A DNA stretch of 64,000 nt. Source: Berberis thunbergii. Lineage: Eukaryota > Streptophyta > Magnoliopsida > Ranunculales > Berberidaceae. The stretch lies in contig QNQO01006979.1 in the NCBI GenBank assembly GCA_003290165.1, positions 496,001 through 560,000 of the forward strand, read 5' to 3'. The notes below the pieces were generated by a model that saw only the letters and a list, made by a program, of their open reading frames with translations, did not search any database and was not told where the DNA came from. Below, in pieces: positions 27,674 to 36,634 of the stretch. How positions within the stretch are numbered: the first letter of the stretch is position 1; each line of letters begins with the position of its first letter. A program made the translations under genes and the position numbers.

Positions 27674-30201
27674 TGATATTCACATAATTATTACATAAAA
27701 TATCCTATAATTTATATATGTTAGTGTTTCAAATATTATATTTTATTCTAATATTTTGTTTTCATGTTTTTTTAGGAAATTGAGCTAAAACGATGAAATC
27801 GTCTTAACGCGATGAGTTTGGAAGATTTAGCCCAAAGTGGTGTGGAAGTGAAGTCAATAATAGAACCCAAGCCCACAAGCTAACCTAAAAACCCAAACCC
27901 AACCTAACCAGGTGAAAGAAAACCCTATTTAGACTTCCTCTCTCCCTTCTCCTACCCTCTTCCCACATCCATTTCCTCTCATTTTTTCCCAGCAATCAAC
28001 ACAACTTAATCACGTCCACCTTGTCGGCAATTCTCGCTCGATAGAAGGACCGGCAGCCGCCCAACCTCGTCACATTTTCTACACCTCCATCCCTTGTTCT
28101 TCCTTCTTTCTTTCCTGTAGCAACTGAAATGGACACGTTCCCCTTGCTGGTAATCCTTCTTGCTCGCTAGAAAGATCGCCAACCACCTCCTTGCAACCAA
28201 TCATCATCTCACGCCAGCTTCATTTTCTCTTCTTCATTAGACACCACCCTGCACACTCTATGTTTCATTTCATCTCTCCCTTTTGTCCACTTTGTCTTTT
28301 TCTTGTTCAGCCAAGGCAACAAACAACAACAAATGGAGGAACACAACAACATACAACACTACCGCAAGCCACCGTTCATGCCACCTCCATCTTTTTCATG
28401 ACCTTTCTATCTCTCCCTCACGAACTCATCCTTCTCCATCCCTCCCTGCTCTCTTTCCTATGATTATCTCACTATCAGCCCCCACCACCGGAGCATCTTT
28501 GCTCCCTCCACACTGGTCTCGCTCTCCTTCCCTGACGCAAAACATAGCCAACCTTCGTCCAACAAACACATCATCGTCTCCACCATCTTTTCATTATCTC
28601 TTCGTTATATCTTTCTCTCACTCGTTCTCTCGTCCCATCTCTCCCTTAACCTCTATTTCTTGCAGGTACAAAAGATCACAGACAGAGAACGCAGCAAGAG
28701 CTCACGAGGAAGAAGTTGTTTCTGGTGGCAAATAACAGATTTTTGAAATTTTGGTTATTTGCACCTAGTTGTTTTCTTTAGTACCACCACAATACACTTG
28801 CAGCCTTTCATGGCTTGCGTTCGTGAAGGACTTGATGGATTTCACCCATGTAGTTGCCACGACCACCACCACCATGATCCTCTAGACCCCGCACCAAGGC
28901 AAAAATGAAACCACAGAGTTTCCTGGAGTTTGTTGCATTTGAATTATTGTTTTCTATATGCTTCAATGTTAGATACAATTGGTTTCTGAATATTAACAAT
29001 TTGTTTTCACTGATTATATCCAGTATAACATCTAGACTAGTTAGTAGTTAGAATCCTCTTTGTTGATATTCGAAGCTTGTTTTGATTAATTAAGTTAAAC
29101 TTGTGATTGTGTGTGTTGTAGAAAGCAGTGTTCTAAAAATCGGTCTAGGCGGCGCCTAAGCGCTAGAAGGTGGAAAACCGCCCAGATTAATGCATGGGCA
29201 GCTGTCTGGGCGGTCTGGGCAGTCTGGGCGAGTCTAGGCGGGTCTAGGCGGGTCTGGGCGGGGTCTAGGCGGTCTGGGAGAATTTTTTTTTATTTTTTTA
29301 TTTTTTAATAAGGTTGATTGTGTTCTTATTTTATTTTCTTTCCTATTTTTTAGAAATAAAATATTTAATTGTTTTTTTAGAAAATCTCGGAAATGGGCTT
29401 TGATGATGATAATGATGATATGTCTAAATGTAGCGAAGGATGATTACTTAATGGATCTCTCAAAGGATCTACCGGTACCAATTTTACTAATGTAGATTTT
29501 ATCAAATATAACTGAGGTTATTCATGCAATTTGAAGAAAAATAAAAGAGTACACAAATTCAAACTTATATAAAGTACCCATCATGACCAACTTCAGTCAT
29601 TTGAGTTTTAATAAATTTTGTTCACGATTGTTAATTTTTCATGTTTTTAAATTTTGCATATATATATTGACATTAAATTGGATGTAATTGATAAGGTATT
29701 ATGCTTAACTTTTGTAAATTATTAAAGTTATAATACAAAACCTAAGACCGCCTAGGCACCTGCTCGCCGCCCGCCCAGCGCCTAGCGATTTTTAGAACAC
29801 TGGTAGAAAGACATGCAATGCTAGGGGTTTAGGCCTTTGCTGAAATTAATTGTGAATGTGGATTAATCCTTAGATTGGTTGTAGTGATTATCGAAAACAA
29901 TAATTTAGGTTACACAAGTCTCAAAGAACTTGTGGTGGATTCGATGTCTCGGTCCACTCCCTCATCATCTTATAAATTTGATTTTTAGTTGTTCAATTTA
30001 GTTATCTTAATTTTGTAATTTCTAATTGATGTAACCTCCACTTTAGATTAGCTTAAATAGATTTTAGAATTCGGTTGTCTCGACAATCCACGTGGGATCT
30101 ACCCGTATTTACCACTATCTACTAGTTAGCCAACCGTGCACTTGCGGTATAACAAGTAGGGTTTATTAACTTATTAATTTATGTTAGTAAAATCTGCATT
30201 A
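27674..30201 (+). repeat. 3' LTR of the Athila-like element, with inserted hAT
   Basis: It starts TGATATTCACATAATTATTA and runs to 30201, where the target duplication CCCAT follows. Removal of the 677-bp hAT and its extra 8 bp leaves about 1.84 kb. The end contains CCACGTGGGATCTACCCG and GTGCACTTGCGG, the same LTR-end motif seen in the second Athila-like element. Confidence 0.82.
29126..29802. mobile_element. Non-autonomous hAT inside the 3' LTR
   Basis: Perfect terminal repeats CAGTGTTCTAAAAATCG and CGATTTTTAGAACACTG bound 677 bp. Perfect 8-bp duplications GTAGAAAG flank it (29118-29125, 29803-29810). The 5' LTR has the uninterrupted sequence at about 20940-20965, a natural empty site. Subterminal DNA is rich in GGGCGGTCTGGGC and its complement. 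No protein is encoded; the open frame at 29111-29308 is the repeat read through. Confidence 0.93.
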
Positions 30202-30787
30202 CCCATCTCGTCCCGAACTCATTTTTTTAGTATTTATTACTATTAATAGTCAATGTGATGTCCGGGTTGTGTATTTGTCAACTAACAATAAGAAGCCTTT
30301 AGGCATCAGTGATTTGTGCAACATATATTGTAATGGATGAAATAAGACAGTGAATGTGGAACTTAAACCTATTACAAAGAGAAATTATTTCACATTTTCT
30401 AAAATAACTTATTCAATAATTAGATCCCTTAGAACAAGTGTTGAATAAGGTGAGGCATGCATAGTTACTTGTACTCTATGATATTTAAATTGATGTGTAT
30501 CAGAGTCTGTATGGCTTCAAAGCATAGACTTGTACTGGCGAGCAATGTTTTTAAAAGGGACACATTCTTCTTGCATAAATTTGTAATCAACTATAAGGGT
30601 CATATAATCCTATATCGGTTTTTATCAAGGTATCAAAAACAACTCTTTTGATGAATTTTCAAAATTATAGAGTATAAAAAAGTAATTCTATCATCATTTT
30701 GGAAAAGAAAAGATATGACAAACCTTTAAAACATGGAATGTAATCATGCCCATTGGAGAAACCCTACATATATGTATCATTACATAA

Positions 30788-30968
30788 TTAGCGATTATTT
30801 TCTTGTGGTATTACATTCTCTCTGTCTTTTCCTTGCATAACTCGATTTGCACATCCAAGTTCATAATTAAGAAATACTTGTTTCGTGACCATTTTAAAAG
30901 TATGCTTTGTATATTCAAGCTCATTGGAAAGTTCAAGAAATGCATCTATAAATATCAATCTAGAAACT
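30788..30968 (-). pseudogene. Exon-like frame inside the second hAT, unidentified
   Basis: On the minus strand a TTTATAG acceptor-like site at about 30950 is followed by DAFLELSNELEYTKHTFKMV, TKQVFLNYELGCANRVMQGK and a stop at 30788. The composition looks like real protein rather than noise, and its position matches where the sister hAT carries captured exons. I do not recognise the family. It may be a third captured host fragment or chance. Confidence 0.35.
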
Positions 30969-31439
30969 AACATGTGAAACCTCAATGAAGTCTATCCAAT
31001 AAAGTCTAGTACCTGCTCATGTCGTCTTGCCCCGAACCCATTTGGGATGGGATGAGGTATATCTCGTCCCGATATTGAAGAAACAGGATGAGGATCATCT
31101 TGTCCTGTGCCATCCCTAACCTCAATCAATCTTCCATTTCAAACAACAAAAATTTCCACACTTGTTCATATCGTATAAGGGTTAGGATTGCATTGTCTAG
31201 ATATTGGCATTAAAACTCTTTCAATGAAACACACAAATAAATAAGATAATGCCTATTCTCCCTCTAAATTATTGTCTCTATGCCATTGTTGTTGAGCTAA
31301 TGGGGGTATGACAATCAGGAATGACAATGGGGTGGATTTGGAAAAATCCATCCATATCCCGCTGGAGATGGCGGATCTCCGAATATCCATTTATCATATT
31401 TTTTAAAAACCATCCCTGCATTGGAAAGATTGGCGGATA

Positions 31440-31680
31440 TCCGCCCCATTTAACCAAAAAAACAAATCAGAGAAAAAAGAAACAGGAAGTGAGAAGAAGA
31501 ATAGAACCCCGCAATTTCTGAGAAGAAAAATAAAACAGATCTGAGATACAGATGACGAAAAGGAGTTCCATTTAACAAAAAAAAACAAATCAGATAAAGA
31601 AGAAACAGAAAGTGATAAGAAGAATAGAACCCCCAATCTCTAAGAAGAAAAATAAAACAGATTTGAGATATGGAGGATGG
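31440..31680. repeat. Tandem duplication of about 125 bp inside the hAT
   Basis: Two adjacent copies share AACAAATCAGA, AAGAAGAATAGAACCCC and AAGAAAAATAAAACAGAT. They lie where the intron behind the captured histone H1 exon should be, so the duplication probably affected captured intron sequence. Confidence 0.7.
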
Positions 31681-32040
31681 GAAGGAGTTCTAGGTTTTTT
31701 GGTTTTAGCTTCCTTGGCAGGTTTGGCTTCAGATTTGGCCTTCGCTAGTTCTGCTGGTGGTGGATCTGCAACCATCGGTTCCACTGCTGAAGTTGTTTCT
31801 TCTGTAAGCGTCATTGAGTTTTGCGTGAGAAATAGAAATTGAGATCGAACTGCGCGAGCGATAGAGGGAGAGAGATGAGAGAATTGGTAGTGAGTTTGGT
31901 TTGGTGGAGAGGAGTAATGGAGGAAATAAATACGAAGAATAAGAGCAAAAGAAGATTTGTGATAGGTCGAGAGGTTTCTCACTTGGATTTGGAACATTTT
32001 GAAGGTTCAAATATGGGCCTCTACCTTTGCCAAATTTAAG
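31662..32040 (-). pseudogene. Captured 5' end of a linker histone H1 gene
   Basis: From an ATG at 31814 the minus strand reads MTLTEETTSAVEPMVADPPP, then AKSEAKPAKEAKTKKPRTP and SHPPYLK. This is the lysine/alanine-rich N-terminal tail of plant histone H1 and the first residues of its globular domain (SHPPY). The match stops at about 31662, where an intron-like T-rich sequence begins. 31815-32040 looks like the original 5' leader. The globular domain and C-terminal tail, needed to bind linker DNA, are missing, so this is not functional. Confidence 0.8.
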
Positions 32041-32320
32041 TTCACATTCTCATTCATTCATTGCTAACTAACCTTTCTCATCCATCAAGCCTTTTTAGAT
32101 ATCTAAAAGGGAATAAACAATCAACATCACAAAGAGAGATATATATATTTTTTTAATCTCAGGTGGTCACCATTTCTGATCATTCACCGGGTTTTCAATG
32201 TTCCGTGAAATCCAGATGATTGTATTGAGGTTTTCCAATGTAGATGAAATGGGGTTCTATTAATCAAAACAAACAAAGGGTTTTTATGTAAATGATGAAC
32301 ACCAAAACCAAGAGTTTGTT

Positions 32321-32527
32321 TTGCTTGATTTCCATATGTTTATCTTGAATCCTCCAATTCATGTACTAAGTGCTCCGAAGTCGAATTCATTTCTTCTAAT
32401 TTGTGGCTCTACAAGTGCAAAAACTAATTCCGATGGACGTAAATGGAAATCTGATAAAAAGTTTATGGCGTCACCAGATAAAGCTAGTCCAGTTACCCAG
32501 GTGAAGGTGAATTGGACTCAATTCTTA
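32321..32527 (+). pseudogene. Captured N-terminal fragment of a malectin-like (CrRLK1L) receptor kinase gene
   Basis: The frame reads SNSFLLICGSTSAKTNSDGR then KWKSDKKFMASPDKASPVTQ. CrRLK1L receptors start their first malectin-like domain with a similar block (LxxCGS..., DGRKW..D.KF). Only about 60 residues remain; no second malectin half, membrane span or kinase is present. The frame ends where the 17-base repeat block starts. The family call rests on one short motif. Confidence 0.6.
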
Positions 32528-33242
32528 TAGCATCTCCAATGAACCAAAAGCTAAATTTAGGGGTCCCCTTATTTCATCACCACACTCTAACCACATCCCC
32601 TATTTTAACTTTTTAATTATTATTTTAATATATCTTCAACTTTTCTATACCAATTTAATTTCAATTATACTATTATTAATTTCAACTTAGTATAATTATA
32701 TTAATTAGTTTCAATTATATTATTATAATATTATTAAATATATTATTATTAATTTCAACTTAAATATATAATATTATTATTTTCAATTATACTATTATTT
32801 ATATACTTTTTTTAATTATACTATTATTAATTTCAGCTTAATTTAAATTTGACTAATTAAAAATTTGGGAGTTAAAAAAAAATTAGTATTAATAATTAAT
32901 TTTTATCATTATTTAGTTATATCTTCCACTTTTTTTATATCATTATTTAGATAATTACTTTTTTTAATTATACTATTATTTAAATTAGTATTAATAATTA
33001 CTTTTTTAATTATACTATTATTTAGATACTTTTGTTTTTATTTTAGATTTGTTTTTAATTTAAAAAATTAAATATTGAGAATATTTTATTTATATATGAG
33101 ATATAGGGGATGGTTAACTTCTCCCTAAATTTAGGGAAAAGTTGGAGGTGGAGCTATTATAGGGGATTGTTTGGGGGGGGGGGGTTATTTTATCTATGAA
33201 ACCCTTTGGCTATTTTAGGGGGATGATTGGACTCAATTCTTA
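32511..33242. mobile_element. AT-rich insertion with a 17-base flanking direct repeat
   Basis: ATTGGACTCAATTCTTA occurs at 32511-32527 and at 33226-33242, enclosing 698 bp of AT-rich DNA. The block begins TAGCATCTCCAATG and carries a run of 13 G near 33174-33186. The direct repeat looks like a long target duplication, but neither terminal inverted repeats nor a poly-A tail are clear. The class is unresolved. Confidence 0.5.
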
Positions 33243-33501
33243 AGGAGGTAGAGTGAGAGTCTGAGAGATTGAATGGGTAATTAAGGTTTTTTTTTAAGGG
33301 TCAGGGGTATTTATGTAATTTTTTTACTTAAACGGATATTCGTGGGGCTGATATGGCCACATCCGTATCCGCTCCGAATATTTGACAGATGTTGTTTGGA
33401 TATTCGTATCTGCCTGTTTAGCTATATCCAAAACCGCTCCAAACGGGACAGGCGGGGCGGATATCTATGAAAATTCGTCCATTGCCATCCCTAATGACAA
33501 T

Positions 33502-35622
33502 TAGCTCATTAAAATAAGGGAGAGAAAGAGAGAGAGAGTTAAGATATATAGAAGAGTCACAACTTTAATTATGTATTTGTCAATTTTATGTATTTATTTA
33601 GACCTTGGAGTGTCTGCTAATTGGATGATTTATCCTTTTTTATTGCTGAATATTAGGTAAACTAATTAGAAATATAATTGAAAAGTATGATTTGGGAAAT
33701 GTTTAATGCGAGTTTTATATGTTATTCCTTATAATTGAAAAGGAGGAGGTACGATACATTTTTGTAATAATGCAATATATCATGAACTTGCCAACTATGC
33801 TCAAGTTTAACTCCCAAGAACAGCCTGTGGACTGGGCCTGGCTTGGACAACCCCACGATTGTCTGATGGGCTCAATTATTTGAATTTGGGCCAGTTTATC
33901 AGCCCACTCAATCAACTCAAAATCCAGCTATTATCACTCCCCAATGAAAATGGTTTTGGTCAAGGAATTATAGCTCATCCATGCCCAAATCCATTGAGTT
34001 CTGTTATCACTTACCATTAAGCTAGGCTTGAAACTGGGTCTGATCAAGTTTAAAGATATTAAAGTTTTTTAGATAAGCAATGGAGGATGGGATGGATGGA
34101 CAAAGCAACTCAGCTGTCTCCGTGCAACCTAAAGAAAGAGCACTACTTAAAATTTGAATCTCACAGAGAACTTTAGACCAAGTCTTTGCTTCTCTTCTCG
34201 ATGCAGCCAAAATCAAAACTAACAACAAAAGAAGAAGTTAGAAAAAGAGAAAGGGAAGCAAAAGAAAAGGCGTGGGCAAAGAAAGAAAGCTCTTCCTTCC
34301 TTACTTTGGGTTTCACTTTGGATGGTTATATTTGTTTTTATGATTACTACGAGACCTTGCAAGAATCTCTCCATGCAATGAGGTTTGAATGAATGGACCA
34401 AAGACCCAAAAGAAGATAAATGACAATCCCCAAGGGACCCTAATCACAACCTAGTTCACTCCATCATGTACGTACTTTTGAGCTAGGGCCAGACCATATG
34501 CATGATATGATCATATATGAAAGTGAGCTTGGGTTGATTGTGTTTCTAATGAGGCCTCCTATTGATCACTATCTTGATCATTTTGGCCATGAAAATGATT
34601 TGTCGCGCAACAAAATATAGCCCTGGTGTTTTTTTTTCTTCATATAATTCGTTGTTCTCAAAATACGTACATTGTGATTTAACGACTCATATGGAGGTTC
34701 CAATGCTGGCATTATATGGTGACAGATGACTTGGTTCTGAAATATAAATTCATCTAGCTAGAAAGATTTCTGAATCTTCAAAGGTTATGTTTAGATAATC
34801 TTAACTGGAAGGGGAGCGATGAGGAGATTAATCATCTTCCAAAAACAAAAGTAGAATCTAGTGTTACGATCCTAGTTAAGTAATTAACCTTCCACTCCTA
34901 GACAACTCGGGCTTTTGAAGAGAGTTGGTTGATTCATGAAGTTGTTGAATACTCGTAGGTGAGTGAAGTTACCCAAAAAAATTTCCTGTCCTAACCATGG
35001 ATGGAACGAGAACCTCTCACCAAACAGTACATGAATAATTAAAACAGGGGATGCCCTAATGGATAAAACACCTTTAATTGGTGGTGGGATCTGCTTTATT
35101 TTGGGAACACAATAAGCCAGTAAAAAAAAAAAGAGCCAAACGAAAGCCAAAGATGCTCAAGTTGAATGACAGAGATAGTTACATGCCTTCATCTCAACAC
35201 TTCATATCATGCATGGCTACTAGAACATTTCTTGGTTTTTGTTCCATCTCTATTCGTCTCTCTTTTTCTTTTCTATATAGTATCTACTTGTTTTTGGTCT
35301 TTACATGCAAAGAACATCTAATAATTTCTCACTCACTCTCACTAAAAATAAAGGAAGAAAAGAAGGACATGGAAACTAAAGTTGAAGCTCTGCAAAGTCT
35401 GTCTTTTGTTCCTCATCAGGATTCCAATATATTTTGTGTGAGAGATAGATAAGCTTGGCTTTACCCCCTTAAACCACCACCACCACCACCATAACAATTT
35501 TTGACAAATTGGGTTTTTCATAATGTCTTTAAGGAGCACTCACACAATCAAAATACATACAAGATGAACATGAAGTCATCTTGCAAAAATACTCTTCCAC
35601 ACAAATGACCTAGCTTTGATGC
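33502..35622. other. Intergenic region downstream of the CLE gene
   Basis: No exon-like open frame or repeat with clear borders was recognised. The part next to 35622 should hold the 3' UTR of the CLE gene. Short open frames at 34022-34401 and 34884-35452 lack any family signature. Confidence 0.5.
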
Positions 35623-36634
35623 TTAAGCTTTGCCAGGAGGTTGTTTGGATTTCCCTGCTCTCCTGAAAGAAAAAGATAAAGATAAAGAGATTACATCGCG
35701 TCGTCTTAATGTGTATTTAATTGCTTAAGTGGAAAAGAAAGTAAAAAAGGAGGATGAAAGAAAAGGAAACATGCAAAAAGGGAGAAAAGGCTCTATAAAT
35801 GTAGATATAATAGACATAAGTGATTAATTAGCATGATGGAGTGTGGGTATTATAAATAAAGTGAAGAAAACTCTTTTTCTTTTTCTTTTCTCTGATGATT
35901 CACTTGGTGAAAACAAAGTTTTCGAAAACAAGTCCTTTAATCTTTGTTTGAACATACAAAAAAAAAGCCATTAATATTTGATTTTAATGAAACAAAAAAC
36001 TGCTCCTTAGATTGGTTTTGCAACACATCGTAAATAGTATGATTTCATTTTAGATGAGAGACTGTTCCATTCTTTCTCCATAAAAAGAAAATAGTTTGTC
36101 AAGCATGTTAAACAAAATTTTAGCCAAATCTTGAAATAATTTCCAGAGTGATCAGTAAAAAATGCTGAAATTTGTAATCCAGGTGATATTAGTTAATGAC
36201 AAATTGGACTTCCGCTTTGGAAAGAGCTAATTAGGACATCACAAAACAGGGGAGATAAAAAAAACAAACAGGTGAGATGATTATTCACCAAGAACATTTA
36301 CGATTATAATGTATAAGGTGCAGGATATATATTTAAAGTCAGATACATGTAAAAATGGATAAAAGTGTGAGTACCTGTTATGAATGGGGTCAGGGCCATT
36401 AGGAACTCTTCTCTTGCTCGCATAATTGGGATCTAAGTGAGGATTAACAGCCGGACTATTTCTTGGTATCACATCCAATCTCTTGAAATTGCCTCTTGTT
36501 GTTGTTCTTGCTGACGATGATGTTGTTGTTGCTTCGGTTCCTCCACTTTCAACAATCTCAACAAACAAAAACCAAACAAATCCAACAAATAGAATAGCTC
36601 CAAATAAACTCCTTAAAACAGCACTATTTCCCAT
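35623..36634 (-). CDS. CLE25-type CLAVATA3/ESR-related signalling peptide precursor
   Basis: The coding sequence is complement(35623..35662, 36375..36634), 99 residues, with one 712-bp intron (36374-35663; GTACTC donor, TTTCAG acceptor). The N-terminus (MGNSAVLRSLF, then a hydrophobic stretch to about residue 27) is a signal peptide. A variable Ser/Thr-rich region follows. The CLE motif RRVPNGPDPIHN is at residues 75-86, with Pro78 and Pro81 where mature CLE peptides carry hydroxyproline. The intron falls just after the motif; exon 2 adds RAGKSKQPPGKA. CLE25-type dodecapeptides are secreted ligands of leucine-rich receptor kinases. The motif and second-exon tail are closest to CLE25 among those I know. 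If the intron were retained, the frame would run to 36281 (117 residues). Confidence 0.9.

Larger units (their letters stand above)
19570..30201 (+). mobile_element. Athila-like Ty3/gypsy LTR retrotransposon, non-autonomous
   Basis: Both LTRs start TGATATTCACATAATTATTA (19570 and 27674). The 5-bp target duplication CCCAT is intact on both sides. A primer binding site follows the 5' LTR and a purine-rich tract (AGGTTTGGGGGT) precedes the 3' LTR. The internal region holds gag, protease and a short linker frame with Athila-type motifs, but no RT, RNase H or integrase. The element therefore could move only with help from another element. It is nested in a hAT and itself carries a hAT in its 3' LTR. 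Confidence 0.88.
19423..31118. mobile_element. Second copy of the 8391-10150 hAT family, split by a nested LTR retrotransposon
   Basis: The left end TAGGGTTTGGCGTCC (19423) and right end GTGCCATCCCTA (to 31118) are imperfect inverted termini. The flanks ACCTCAAC (19415-19422) and ACCTCAAT (31119-31126) match at 7 of 8 bases. The left 147 bp align with 8391-8540 of the first hAT, including GATGAAGATTTTCAATCCC. The element is interrupted at 19570 by an Athila-like retrotransposon flanked by CCCAT (19565-19569 and 30202-30206). Without that insert it is only about 1.06 kb and non-autonomous. Confidence 0.82.
31316..33493. mobile_element. Non-autonomous hAT carrying histone H1 and receptor-kinase fragments
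   Basis: The left end CAGGAATGACAATGGGG (31316) pairs with the right end, which reads TAGGGATGGCAATGGAC in reverse complement (to 33493). Perfect 8-bp duplications ATGACAAT flank it (31308-31315, 33494-33501). Subterminal sequence repeats GGATATCCG / GGCGGATATC on both sides. No transposase is present. It holds a histone H1 5' fragment on the minus strand and a malectin-like receptor fragment on the plus strand, with a separate AT-rich insertion behind the latter. Confidence 0.85.

Noticed and set aside
29111..29308. Open frame rich in WAVWAVWAS and GGSRR
   Set aside because: It is the GGGCGGTCTGGGC subterminal repeat of the hAT element read in one frame, not a protein.
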